The notes under the pieces: generated by a model
Database searches by the model: none
What the model saw: the letters and a program-made list of their open reading frames with translations, nothing else
Told to the model about the DNA's origin: nothing
Assembly (NCBI GenBank): GCA_016201015.1
Contig: JACQDQ010000027.1
Location: 1-39,972, forward strand
Direction: 5' to 3'
DNA: 39,972 bases
Origin: Pseudomonadota bacterium
GTDB lineage: Bacteria; Pseudomonadota; Alphaproteobacteria; CACIAM-22H2
Shown here: positions 14,379 through 22,746 of the stretch, in pieces
How positions within the stretch are numbered: position 1 is the first letter of the stretch
Layout: the number at the start of each line of letters is the position of its first letter
Made by a program: the position numbers and the translations under genes

Positions 14379-16139
14379 TCAGCTTCCCGCGACCATGTCG
14401 GACTGGCGGCGCACAACGAAATACAAACTGCAGGCGCAGATCGTCATCAGGACGGTCCAAGCGGCGCCAAGCGCGGACGCTTCGGCGCCCTGCCCATTCG
14501 ACCATTGATCGAACATCGCGACGGCCATGGTCTGCGACTCCGGACCCGCGAGCAGCACCGCTATCGAAAGTTCCCTGGCGCCAAGCAGAAAGATGAAGAG
14601 CCACCCCGCGATAATCGCGGGAGACAATAACGGTGCGACGATCCGGCGCAAGATCGCGAGTTGCGAGGCCCCCGCGACACCCGCCGCTTCCTCAAGCTCT
14701 CTGTGGATCTGCAGCACGCCGGAATACGCGTACCGCATGCCGTACGGCATATAGCGGATTACGAAAGCAATAGAGATCAACCACAGCGTTCCATAGAGCG
14801 GCAATGGCGACCATAGCGCGATTTCCATCATCGCGACGCCGAGAACGATGCCCGGGAATACCAAGGGAATGCTCGTGATCTGATCGAGCGTCGCGCCGCC
14901 CGGCCAACGCCGAACGGCAAGCCATCCCGCGATCACCGTGAGAAAGATCGCCAGCGTCGCGGCCAGCGCGGAGACGAATATCGTATTGACGGCCAACTGC
15001 ACGTATGACGTTTCGTACAGCACCGCCAAGTAATTTTCCATCGTCAGCAATCGAAGTCCCGCGAGATTCATCGGCCGCACGAACGGCATGAATGAATTCC
15101 ACAAGACAGCGAGCAAAGGCAGCGCCAGGATGACCACAAAATTCAACAGGATCACGGCGCCACCAAGCCAGCGCGCCCGCCCCAGATCGAACGGTCGTGG
15201 ACGATACCCTTTCCCGGTAATGCTCGCGTAGCGATCGGCGTTTCGCGAGATGCGACCGTAGAAATAGAGCAGCACCGCCACGACAGCGATCAGGACCACC
15301 GAGAACGCGCTGGCATGGCCGAGCAACGGCGGGATCTGCGTGATACTCAGGTAGATATCCGTCGTCAGGAGATTGACGCGACCCGGGGTCCCGATCAGCA
15401 CCGGGACGTCGAAGGATTCCAGGTTGCGAATGAACACGAACAAGCCGATTCCAATGATGGCAGGCTGAGCCAGGCGCAACGAGATGTGCCAGAAGGTGCG
15501 GAATACCGAGGCGCCGCACATTCGGGCCGCTTCCTCCATATCGGCGTTCGCCCGGCGGAACGCCGCCGATAGCAGCAAGAACACCAAAGGCGACCACAGG
15601 AAGCCTTCGACCAAAACCATGCCCGCCATCGAGTAGACGTTGAATATGATGCCACTGGATCCGGAGAACTGCCGATAGAGGTCGTTGATCGGGCCTGCCC
15701 GACCGAGCAGAAACAGCCACGCACTGACATAAATGACGTAAGGCGTGCCGAGCGACACGAATGCCGTCACGTACGCCAGCGGCCGCAATGGGGCATTGGT
15801 GCGCTCGACGATCCAGGCAAGTGCGCCGCCGAAAAACAGCGAAACACCCGTCGCCATGGCGGCAAATATCACCGAGTTCCAGGCGCTGGAGTAAAGCTTC
15901 GGATCAGCAAGGAGCGCGGCGTAATGGGCAAGCGTAAACGAACCTGCGCCGCCGGTCTCGTTGACCTCGGTCAGGCTCGTCTGCAGCAGAACGCCGATCG
16001 GCGGCAAGACCAGGATCGCCAGCACCATGGTCATGATGCCGGCCGGCAGCCAAATTGTGAGCCCGCTGCCGCGCCAGCTTGACTGAGCGCGCCTGCGCGG
16101 CCGCATTCCGGCGGCGCCGACGACCGCCACCTGCTTCAC
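14379..16139 (-). CDS. ABC transporter permease, two fused permease domains (FbpB type)
   Basis: This is a 586-residue inner-membrane protein containing two binding-protein-dependent permease domains in tandem, about twelve helices in all. Each half has an EAA loop facing the ATPase: EEAARMCGASVFRTFWHISL in the first and EEAAGVAGASQLAILRRIV in the second. A single gene thus replaces the usual permease pair, as in FbpB and ThiP. Translation begins with a GTG that overlaps the receptor stop (GTGA). It is followed closely by the ATPase gene. Cargo is unknown; see the receptor entry. Confidence 0.9.
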   Translation of the reverse strand: MKQVAVVGAAGMRPRRRAQSSWRGSGLTIWLPAGIMTMVLAILVLPPIGVLLQTSLTEVNETGGAGSFTLAHYAALLADPKLYSSAWNSVIFAAMATGVSLFFGGALAWIVERTNAPLRPLAYVTAFVSLGTPYVIYVSAWLFLLGRAGPINDLYRQFSGSSGIIFNVYSMAGMVLVEGFLWSPLVFLLLSAAFRRANADMEEAARMCGASVFRTFWHISLRLAQPAIIGIGLFVFIRNLESFDVPVLIGTPGRVNLLTTDIYLSITQIPPLLGHASAFSVVLIAVVAVLLYFYGRISRNADRYASITGKGYRPRPFDLGRARWLGGAVILLNFVVILALPLLAVLWNSFMPFVRPMNLAGLRLLTMENYLAVLYETSYVQLAVNTIFVSALAATLAIFLTVIAGWLAVRRWPGGATLDQITSIPLVFPGIVLGVAMMEIALWSPLPLYGTLWLISIAFVIRYMPYGMRYAYSGVLQIHRELEEAAGVAGASQLAILRRIVAPLLSPAIIAGWLFIFLLGARELSIAVLLAGPESQTMAVAMFDQWSNGQGAEASALGAAWTVLMTICACSLYFVVRRQSDMVAGS

Positions 16140-17185
16140 TTGAACAGCTCGTTGTAGATCTTGATCCAGTCAGGCAACTCCTCTTCAACCATTTGCGGCG
16201 GCAATATTGCGACTTTGAAATTGCCGCCTTCCGGCTTCAGGGATGGTATCTGCGCCGGCGTCCGCGGATCGGCCGGAATGTAATCGGCGGCGCGAAACAC
16301 GGCCTGCCCCTCGCCCGACAGTACGAAGTCTATGAAGAGTTTGCCGGCATTCGGGTGAGGCGCGTTCTTGAGAAGGAAGACTGCGTCCAGCGTGGCGGTG
16401 ACGGGTTCGATCTTCAGCCACCTGACGGGCGCGCCCTTCTTGGCGCTGATCTCCGAATGATGGTTGAAGGTCGATAACGCGATGGGGTACTGACCGGCGA
16501 TGACTTGATCGAGTACCACCCGCTGATTCGCCGGTACGTTGACGATCTGCTGCTGCGCCAGTTTCCGCAAGTATTGCAAACCGGCGTCGCGTCCCATGCT
16601 CTGCAAGACGGTGCCGATGAAGCCGGGTGGGCCGCCCTGCGTCATCTGATTGGTCCAGGCGATCTTTCCTCGCCATTTCGGGTCCAGGATATCCTGGTAG
16701 GAGCGCGGGGCGTCACCAGGCGGAACGATATCCGTGTTTATGGCCGCAACGAGAAATGACAGGACTTCCGCGGTCCAGTAGCCCTCCGGATCCTTGTAGT
16801 CGGACGGATAGTCGGCGGCGGAGTCCGGCACGTAGCGATCGACCAGTCCGGCCTTCTTCAGGCGGACGAAGGTCGACCCCCCATGCGACACGTCGGCGCG
16901 AACGCCTCCGGCCCGCGCCTCATCGAGCAGTTTCAAGGTCAAGTCGCTGACCACGCCGGCGTTGACCCGAACTTTTATCCCCGGGTACTTCCGCTCGAAC
17001 GCCGCGGCCATTGGTCGAGAGGCCTGATTCTGGATCAGGGAGCTATACCAGACGACCTCGCCTTCCTTTTTTGCCGCCTCGATCAGTCCGCCATCGGCGG
17101 CCATTGCAGCCGCGCCGAGCGCAGAAGACGCTGCCATCCCGCAAATGGCGACAAGCTGCAGTCTCCATCGCCACCACTTCGTCAC
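16136..17185 (-). CDS. ABC transporter periplasmic binding protein (FbpA/PhnS-like)
   Basis: This is a 349-residue periplasmic receptor. The signal peptide spans about residues 1-30 (WWRWRLQLVAICGMAASSALGAAAMAADG). The mature start GLIEAAKKEGEVVWYSSL and AFERKYPGIKVRVNAG are typical of the FbpA/PotD-related extracellular binding proteins for Fe(III), phosphonates and small anions. The Tyr pair that holds iron in true FbpA is not evident near the C-terminus. The GTG at 17185 is chosen over the track start because GGGAGGG lies four bases upstream. It is the first gene of the importer/CoA-transferase run and follows the enoyl-CoA hydratase gene by 84 bp. An organic acid ligand is inferred from these partners. 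Confidence 0.88.
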   Translation of the reverse strand: MTKWWRWRLQLVAICGMAASSALGAAAMAADGGLIEAAKKEGEVVWYSSLIQNQASRPMAAAFERKYPGIKVRVNAGVVSDLTLKLLDEARAGGVRADVSHGGSTFVRLKKAGLVDRYVPDSAADYPSDYKDPEGYWTAEVLSFLVAAINTDIVPPGDAPRSYQDILDPKWRGKIAWTNQMTQGGPPGFIGTVLQSMGRDAGLQYLRKLAQQQIVNVPANQRVVLDQVIAGQYPIALSTFNHHSEISAKKGAPVRWLKIEPVTATLDAVFLLKNAPHPNAGKLFIDFVLSGEGQAVFRAADYIPADPRTPAQIPSLKPEGGNFKVAILPPQMVEEELPDWIKIYNELFK

Positions 17186-17269
17186 GCTTCCCTCCCGTCG
17201 TGTTGCAGCCTGGACACGGTTGCACTTGATCGCTCGAATCCGGCCGCAGCCGATCATGTTCGCTTTAGT

Positions 17270-18046
17270 TCAACGACCGCGAAAAACGGGCTTTCGCTTT
17301 TGTTGGAATGCGAGGCGCCCCTCGATGCGGTCCTGCGTATCCCGCAGGACACCCCAAGTCAGGCGTTCAGCTTCGATTGCGGCATCGAGCGGCAGGTTCG
17401 AACCACGAGCCACAAGACGCTTCACGGCACGAACCGCAAGCGGCGCATTGGCGGCGATCTTGGCCGCAATTGCATTCGCTTCCTGCAGCAACGCAGGCGC
17501 CGGAACGACGCGGCTGATCAAGCCGATCCGCAGCGCCTCGGCGCTGTCGATCGGCTCGCCGGTCAACAGCATGAGCATGGCATTGGACAAGCCGACCGCG
17601 CGCGGCAACCGTTGGGTTCCCCCCGCGCCCGGAATGCTGCCGATACGGACTTCCGTCAAGCCGAACCGGGCGGACTCCACGGCGATGCGGATGTCGCAGG
17701 CCAGCGCCAATTCGAGCCCGCCGGCAAGAGCATAGCCGTTGATGGCGCAGATCATCGGCTTGTCGGTTTCGAGCGCCTTGACCAGCGATTCGCCGCCATC
17801 GCCGCCGAAGGTCAACTGCGCAAAGCTCTCTTTCGGCGGCATGGTCTTCTTGAGATCGGCGCCGGTACAGAAGGCGCGGTCTCCCGCACCGGTCAGGATG
17901 ACGACACGGATATCGTCATCGCCCCGGATCGTCTGCCACCTCTCGGTCAGTTCCGCCCGCGTCTCAGGATCGAGCGCATTCATGGCCTCCGGCCGGTTGA
18001 GCACGACTGTTGCCACATGCTCACGGACCGAAAATTCAACCGCCAC
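17270..18046 (-). CDS. Enoyl-CoA hydratase/isomerase (crotonase family)
   Basis: This 258-residue crotonase-fold enzyme adds water to 2,3-unsaturated acyl-CoA. The oxyanion-hole strands read RAFCTGADLKK and INGYALAGGLELALACD. Both hydratase glutamates are present, Glu112 in GGLELAL and Glu132 in GLTEVRIG, 20 residues apart as in the rat mitochondrial enzyme. It is therefore likely to be a true hydratase rather than an isomerase or hydrolase variant. It starts with GTG at 18046 after GAGGGGGAAA. A candidate LysR site lies 137 bp upstream. The importer and CoA-transferase genes follow in the same direction, suggesting one transcript from hydratase to CoA-transferase. Confidence 0.92.
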   Translation of the reverse strand: MAVEFSVREHVATVVLNRPEAMNALDPETRAELTERWQTIRGDDDIRVVILTGAGDRAFCTGADLKKTMPPKESFAQLTFGGDGGESLVKALETDKPMICAINGYALAGGLELALACDIRIAVESARFGLTEVRIGSIPGAGGTQRLPRAVGLSNAMLMLLTGEPIDSAEALRIGLISRVVPAPALLQEANAIAAKIAANAPLAVRAVKRLVARGSNLPLDAAIEAERLTWGVLRDTQDRIEGRLAFQQKRKPVFRGR

Positions 18047-18182
18047 CGAGTTTCCCCCTCACGACTAGCGGCATCGCTGGCATTTGCCGCCACGATCAGG
18101 AGCGGCGCGCAGCTTAGCGGACGTCTTTTTATTGCGCTGGCCCGGCGACAGCATGAAGACTCTGCGTTCCGCGTTGTAATGC

Positions 18183-18213
18183 GTCAAACGACAATTTGGC
18201 AGGCATGCTTGAG
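18183..18213 (-). promoter_or_regulatory. Candidate LysR site upstream of enoyl-CoA hydratase operon
   Basis: The plus strand reads GTCAAACGACAATTTGGCAG, ending in TTGAG. Read toward the hydratase gene this is CTCAA...TCGTTTGAC, with TTTGAC available as a -35 element. The left part is nearly identical to the site at 25401-25432 (GTCAAACGACAA, then TGGCA, then ATG). It lies in the 290-bp gap between the hydrolase and hydratase genes, where I see no gene. Confidence 0.6.
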
Positions 18214-18336
18214 ATTTCTTCACGTCAGGCCGGCCAACGGGCTCAGCCCAACTCTTATCGCAGGCCCCCGTGCGAGCGGCTTCCGCGGACATTCCCCAGA
18301 ACCGACATTCGCCGCCGTGTTGCGCGTCTTGGGCAC

Positions 18337-19128
18337 CTAGAACCCGATCTCGGCCAGAAATCCGGCGATCCGAGCGGCGACGAGCTCTGGCGTCAGGTTC
18401 GCCATCGAGTGCCCGGTCTCAATCACTTCGAACCTCGCTCCAGGGATCGAACGGGCGACCTGCAGAACCGTTGCCGGAGGTCGGGTCTGATCCAGCAGGC
18501 CCGCCAAGACGAGTGTCGGGCATTCTATCCGCGCAAAGTCCGCCTCCATTTCGAGATTCGCCAGCATGCGATACATCGCCGCGTAACTCGTGGGATCGTT
18601 GCCAATCTGTCGGCAACGAAAGTCATTGAAGCGGCGCATGTCCTTCCGCAGCTGCACTGGATAGGTGCGCGAAATCCCCTCGTCCACCCTTGGTCGGAGA
18701 CCCTCGCGTTCGATTCTGTCAGCGAGGGCCATTGTCGCTGCCCGTCTTTCGGGGGCGATGCCGGTCGCCGGCGCCATCGCGACGAGGCCGGCAACGCGAT
18801 CGGGAAAGCGTGCGGCGAAATGGATCGCAACTCCCGCTCCGACGGCGCATCCTGCCAGAGCGACTGGCTCGGTCACGCCGAGGATGCGCAACAGGCCGAA
18901 CAAATCGTCGGTGAAGTCGTCAATCGTGATGCTGCCGCGGATTTTTTCGGACAGCCCGGCGCCGCGGGCATCGTACCGGAGCACGCATCGCTTCGCGGCA
19001 AGCATTGGGGCAACGGCGTCCCAGCTCTCCACCATGCCGCCCATTTCATGGAGAAGAACCAGCGTCGGCGGACCGGCGCCGCTCAGCTCATAGCGGAGCG
19101 TGGCACCGTTCACATCTGCCCAATTCAC
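18337..19128 (-). CDS. Alpha/beta hydrolase fold protein with altered nucleophile elbow
   Basis: This is a 263-residue single-domain alpha/beta hydrolase resembling 3-oxoadipate enol-lactonases. The oxyanion region is VLLHEMGGMVESWD and the Asp-containing loop is VLRYDARGAGLS. An acid in VLAGLLDQTRPP and the catalytic His in EVIETGHSM are present. The nucleophile elbow, however, reads LAGCAVGAG, placing Ala95 where the family has Ser (G-x-S-x-G), with a Cys one residue earlier. It may be catalytically dead, use another residue, or act as a lyase-type member. The GTG at 19128 is supported by AGGAGG six bases upstream; the track start is not. It lies between the DUF35 gene and the hydratase gene, inside the same leftward run. 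Confidence 0.82.
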   Translation of the reverse strand: MNWADVNGATLRYELSGAGPPTLVLLHEMGGMVESWDAVAPMLAAKRCVLRYDARGAGLSEKIRGSITIDDFTDDLFGLLRILGVTEPVALAGCAVGAGVAIHFAARFPDRVAGLVAMAPATGIAPERRAATMALADRIEREGLRPRVDEGISRTYPVQLRKDMRRFNDFRCRQIGNDPTSYAAMYRMLANLEMEADFARIECPTLVLAGLLDQTRPPATVLQVARSIPGARFEVIETGHSMANLTPELVAARIAGFLAEIGF

Positions 19129-19177
19129 TGTTCCTCCTGGATGCTTCTCGGGGCCGCCGCTCGCCCGGAGGGTTGCA

Positions 19178-19564
19178 TCAAGCGGGCCGGAAATATGGCA
19201 GCGGAGGTCCCGCCGCGGCGGGCTTGAACACCAGCCGCACCTTCTGCCCAATCGCCAGCTTCTTGGAGTCGCAATCGACGATGTTCGTCATCATCGTCGG
19301 GCCCTCCTCCAAGGTTACATAGGCGATCACATACGGTTCAGCCGCTCGCCGCGTGACGCTGTAGGAGTAGATCGTGCCGCGGCCGGAAGCGTCCTGCCAT
19401 TCTGTCTTGTCACTGAAGCAGAATGGGCAGATCGCGCGGGGGTACCAATGCGGCTTGCCGCAGGCTGTGCACTTGCGCAGGATGAACCGGCCTTCGCTTG
19501 CCGCTTTCCAGAACATCTCGGTCTCCGGGTTCGTCGGTGGCGCCGGATTTTTCGTCTCGCTCAC
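19178..19564 (-). CDS. DUF35/OB-fold protein with rubredoxin-like zinc ribbon
   Basis: This is a 128-residue partner of the adjacent thiolase homologue. Residues about 15-32 form a helix (PETEMFWKAASEGRFILRK), then comes a zinc ribbon with spacing Cys-x2-Cys-x10-Cys-x2-Cys (CTACGK...ICPFC). A C-terminal OB fold follows, with GRGTIYSYSVTR and YVIAYVTLEEGP. DUF35 proteins of this sort bind CoA substrates and pair with SCP2-thiolase-like proteins, as ChsH2 does with Ltp2 in steroid side-chain cleavage. The GTG at 19564 is chosen (GGGAGTGAG upstream); a GTG at 19573 overlapping the thiolase stop is possible. A second, similar pair occurs at 25.7-27.3 kb. Confidence 0.85.
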   Translation of the reverse strand: MSETKNPAPPTNPETEMFWKAASEGRFILRKCTACGKPHWYPRAICPFCFSDKTEWQDASGRGTIYSYSVTRRAAEPYVIAYVTLEEGPTMMTNIVDCDSKKLAIGQKVRLVFKPAAAGPPLPYFRPA

Positions 19565-19569
19565 GATTC

Positions 19570-20739
19570 TCACTCCCGTTCGAGGATCAGCGTCGCGCTG
19601 CCATGTCTCGTGCCAAGCTGGCCGCCGATGCCGTTCGCCAGGGCAAGGGCGCAATTCTTTACCTGGACGGCCGGATGCGCTTCGCCTCGGAGCTGGCGCA
19701 CGGCCTCGATCGCCTTGGTCATGCCGCCGCGATTCGCCGGGTGATTGTTGCACAAGCCGCCACCGTCGGTATTGAACGGCAGCCGCCCGACCCCGGCGAT
19801 CAAATTGCCGCCCGAAACGAATTCACCACCCCGGCCCTTTTCGCAGAACCCGAGATCCTCGATCTGCATCAGCACCGTTATCGTGAAGCTGTCGTAAATC
19901 GACGCGTACTTGATATCCGCGGCCGTTACGCCGGCTTCGGCGAAGGCGGTGGCGCCCGACCACACGGCGGCAGACGTCGTAATATCGACCGCACCGCCCA
20001 ACTGTCCGCGGACGGCCTCGCCGGTACCGATGATCTTGATCAGCGGCCGCTTCAAGCTGCGCGCGATCTCTGGCTTGACGACGATCAGCGCGCCTCCGCC
20101 GTCGCTCACCACACAACTGTCGAGCCGGTGAAGCGGATCGGCCACCATCGGGGAGTTTATCACATCCTCTACGGTTACGACGTTGCGCAGCATCGCATTC
20201 GGATTGTGCTGCGCATGATGAGATGCCGCGACTTTGATCCAGGCCAGTTGCTCGCTGGTCGTCCCGAACTCATACATGTGCCGCATGGCGCACATGCCAT
20301 AGGTGTTCAGAGTGGTGAGCCCGAACGCATGCTCCCACTCAAAGTCGGGTTGCACGGGGTTATCGCGCCGCGGCGCAATGCCCCGCTCGGCGCCTTGGCT
20401 GCGTGGGCGTCCGGCGAGCGTGATGAGGGCAACGTCGCATTTGCCCGCGGCAATCGCTTCCGCCGCGTGCGCCACGTGAAGCAGGTATGAGGAGCCGCCG
20501 ATATTGGTCGAATCGACATGGCGCAGCCTCAAATTCATGTAGTCGACCATCGACAACGGGCCTGTGCCAGGCGCATCGCCGGCACAGAAATAGCCATCGA
20601 CGTCGTGCTTGGTCAGACCGGCATCCTCGAGTGCGCCGATGGCGACCTCGGCGTGAAGTTGCGCCACGGACTTGTCGGGCGCTTTACGCGTCGGATGCTC
20701 GAATGCTCCGGCAATATAAGCCGAGGCCTTCCGCGTCAT
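19570..20739 (-). CDS. Thiolase-superfamily protein lacking the nucleophilic Cys (Ltp2-like aldolase candidate)
   Basis: This is a 389-residue SCP2-thiolase homologue. The fold is clear from VAQLHAEVAIGALEDAGL, GKCDVALITLAGRPRS, RLDSCVVSDGGGALIV and IYDSFTITVLMQIEDLGFC. The position of the thiolase nucleophile reads VDSTNIGGSSYLL (residues 76-87) with no Cys. The C-terminal GGGLCNNHPANRGG segment keeps a His region. A conventional acyl transfer is therefore unlikely. Together with the overlapping or adjoining DUF35 gene it fits the Ltp2-ChsH2 class of retro-aldolases, which cleave 3-hydroxyacyl-CoA. The hydratase in the same run could make such a substrate. A strong GGAAAGGAAGG ribosome site precedes the ATG. 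Database annotation will often call it acetyl-CoA acetyltransferase. Confidence 0.82.
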   Translation of the reverse strand: MTRKASAYIAGAFEHPTRKAPDKSVAQLHAEVAIGALEDAGLTKHDVDGYFCAGDAPGTGPLSMVDYMNLRLRHVDSTNIGGSSYLLHVAHAAEAIAAGKCDVALITLAGRPRSQGAERGIAPRRDNPVQPDFEWEHAFGLTTLNTYGMCAMRHMYEFGTTSEQLAWIKVAASHHAQHNPNAMLRNVVTVEDVINSPMVADPLHRLDSCVVSDGGGALIVVKPEIARSLKRPLIKIIGTGEAVRGQLGGAVDITTSAAVWSGATAFAEAGVTAADIKYASIYDSFTITVLMQIEDLGFCEKGRGGEFVSGGNLIAGVGRLPFNTDGGGLCNNHPANRGGMTKAIEAVRQLRGEAHPAVQVKNCALALANGIGGQLGTRHGSATLILERE

Positions 20740-20786
20740 GGAACCTTCCTTTCCCGGATACCCGTATGGAACATCACTCTGATTGC

Positions 20787-21431
20787 CTAGGCCCGCGGAC
20801 TGTTCGGCTGAGCTTCGGTGCCTGTCGTCAGTTCTGTCGCCTTCGCCGATGCACGGTTGGCGAAATCTCTATACCACGCGGACAATCGCGGACGGCCGTC
20901 ACGCCAGTTGTCGCCGCCGAACCGGAAATCGGCATAGGACAACGCGCAGCCGATTGCGACATGGCCGATATCGAACGGCAAGGCCATCCATGGCGGCGCC
21001 TCCGCATCGAGAACGTCCAATCCACGCCGGACCTTCCGACGGTAGGCTTCGATGTAATCTGAGTGGCGTGGAGCCTGTTGGCGCTTGTGCTCGGCAAACC
21101 GCCGAACCAACGCGTCCATCAGCCCGTCGCCAAGCGCCTGACGGCGTAGGGCGTCGAGGCGCGCCAGACCGATCGGGGGAAACAGCCGCCGTCCCGAGTG
21201 GAGGCCGTCGAGATACTCGCAGATGACGGCAGAATCATAAATGACCGTCCCGTCGTCGAGAACAAGGGAGGGTATTTGCCCGAGGGGATTGCACGCGACG
21301 AGGTCAAGATCCGTTTCAGTCGTGCTGACGACAGTGGGGATGCAGGTGATGCCGTCTGCCAAACCGATCTCATGAGCAACGATCATCACCTTGCGCACAT
21401 AGGGTGAACGGGACGACCAGAACAGGCGCAT
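20787..21431 (-). CDS. Glutathione S-transferase family protein
   Basis: This is a 214-residue cytosolic GST. The N-terminal thioredoxin-like domain shows MRLFWSSRSPYVRKVMIVAHE, with Ser residues near position 7 as likely glutathione-activating groups. The cis-Pro loop NPLGQIPSLVLDDG and the glutathione-binding YDSAVICEYLD follow. The C-terminal all-helical domain spans about residues 85-200. The track start adds 26 unrelated residues; the ATG at 21431 follows GGGAG. It is the first gene of the leftward run that includes the thiolase/DUF35 pair and diverges from the LysR gene. GSTs in catabolic operons often isomerise or dehalogenate intermediates, but no specific reaction can be read here. 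Confidence 0.88.
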   Translation of the reverse strand: MRLFWSSRSPYVRKVMIVAHEIGLADGITCIPTVVSTTETDLDLVACNPLGQIPSLVLDDGTVIYDSAVICEYLDGLHSGRRLFPPIGLARLDALRRQALGDGLMDALVRRFAEHKRQQAPRHSDYIEAYRRKVRRGLDVLDAEAPPWMALPFDIGHVAIGCALSYADFRFGGDNWRDGRPRLSAWYRDFANRASAKATELTTGTEAQPNSPRA

Positions 21432-21622
21432 GCGGCTCCCTGAAAATTCACGCTCGACCAAAACTATGGGCCGACATGCCTGCGGCGGCAGTCCAGGACC
21501 GTGCCGCAATATGGTCGAGCCGCTCTCCTACTCCGCTAGGGTCGGAACCGGCCTCAGGCCACGCCCACGGGCCAGCCGGCTTCGACCGACGTCTCGGATT
21601 GATCGCAGCCGTGACCTTGTAT

Positions 21623-21653
21623 GTCAAACGACTAAACGATATGTTTGATTGAG
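21623..21653 (-). promoter_or_regulatory. Candidate LysR site in the divergent GST/LysR promoter
   Basis: TCAAAC (21624-21629) and GTTTGA (21643-21648) form a perfect inverted repeat with a 13-base spacer, followed by TTGAG. The start GTCAAACGAC matches sites at 18183, 25297 and 25432. The arm read toward the GST gene supplies TTGACA, and GATCAA lies 17 bases further. A LysR protein bound here would autoregulate and control the GST operon, the usual divergent arrangement for this family. Confidence 0.65.
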
Positions 21654-21674
21654 TTTTTCTCAAAGGATATGGAC

Positions 21675-22625
21675 ATGGCATGGCGACTTCCGCCGATGAA
21701 TGCGCTCCGGGCTCTCGAGGCGGCGGGGCGTCACGTGAGTTTTACGCGCGCCGCGGAGGAGCTTCACGTGACACCGGGCGCGATCAGCCGTCAGATCAGG
21801 GGGCTGGAAGACCATTTAGGCGTCCCGCTATTCGAACGGAACCATCGCGAGGTCAAATTGACGAAGACCAGCCGCGCCTATGTCGGCACCTTGACAGTTG
21901 TCTTCGAGCGCATTGACCGAGCGACGCGAAGCATTCTCGACTCGAAGCGCGAACGCCATTTGCACATCCATTCCTCGATTACCTTCACCCTTCGTTGGCT
22001 ACTGCCCAAACTAGGGTCGTTTCACGCCCGCCATCCGAAGCAGGAAATCCGGTTGACCACCGCGCTCCCGATTGCCGCCAACTTTGCCACCGGCGACACC
22101 GATGTCGCGATCCGGCTTGCCGGCGCCTCGCCGGATATGATCGCCCATCGCCTCGTCGACATCGAACTAATGCCCGTCTGCAGCCCGAAGCTGTTCTCCG
22201 ACATCGCTCGCGTCCGTGCGCCCGCGGAACTCCGGACACACACGTTGCTGCATTCGTCGGCACGACCTCACGACTGGGCGAATTGGCTTTCCGCCGCGGG
22301 CGCGCCGAGCGTCGACCCGCAGCGCGGCATCCGCTTCGAGAGTTCGAGCCTCGCCTATCAGGCTGCGATCGAAGGGATTGGGGTGGCAGTCGGGGTCAAA
22401 GCCCTGGTCGCCGAAGATCTTTCCGCGGGTCGCCTGGTGGCGCCATTCGATTTCATCTACCGCGACGGCAGCGCATTTCACCTCGTCTATTCTCGGCACG
22501 CCGCGCAAAATCCGCAGCTGATCGAGTTCCGCGACTGGATCATCGCCGAAGCCGGCTGCGACGGCACGGTGGTCGAGGAAGGCTCCCCCGGCGCGGGCGC
22601 TCAGGCGACAGCGGAATCCGCCTGA
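21675..22625 (+). CDS. LysR-family transcriptional regulator (GcvA-like)
   Basis: This is a 316-residue regulator. Residues 6-65 form the winged helix-turn-helix (PMNALRALEAAGRHVSFTRA, then LHVTPGAISRQIRGLED, LFERNHREVKLT). The rest is the two-lobed effector domain ending in PQLIEFRDWIIAEA. The LPPMNALRALEAAGRH beginning and the VTPGAISRQI recognition helix are typical of the GcvA subgroup. The track start is a TTG at 21645; the ATG at 21675 is chosen because AAGGA lies seven bases before it. It diverges from the GST operon over a palindrome that recurs at three other promoters in the island. It is thus the probable activator of the whole catabolic set, with the imported acid or its CoA ester as a possible inducer (inference). 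Confidence 0.92.
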   Translation: MAWRLPPMNALRALEAAGRHVSFTRAAEELHVTPGAISRQIRGLEDHLGVPLFERNHREVKLTKTSRAYVGTLTVVFERIDRATRSILDSKRERHLHIHSSITFTLRWLLPKLGSFHARHPKQEIRLTTALPIAANFATGDTDVAIRLAGASPDMIAHRLVDIELMPVCSPKLFSDIARVRAPAELRTHTLLHSSARPHDWANWLSAAGAPSVDPQRGIRFESSSLAYQAAIEGIGVAVGVKALVAEDLSAGRLVAPFDFIYRDGSAFHLVYSRHAAQNPQLIEFRDWIIAEAGCDGTVVEEGSPGAGAQATAESA

Positions 22626-22746
22626 GCAGTGCAGGCGAGCAAATCACGTTGCACGCGAGCATTGCTCCTCCGCGCCGAAGGCGGACGGCTGAGAGACGCC
22701 GACACCGCCGCAGGCTGCAGAGCAGCCCGAGCCGTACCGCCTGACC

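Noticed and set aside
13180-17185. Calling the Fbp-type system a ferric iron transporter
   Set aside because: The family match is general, the iron-binding Tyr pair is not evident, and the operon partners are CoA enzymes.
18065-18292. 75-codon minus-strand ORF between hydrolase and hydratase genes
   Set aside because: No ribosome site, no family pattern, and it overlaps the candidate LysR site; treated as intergenic.
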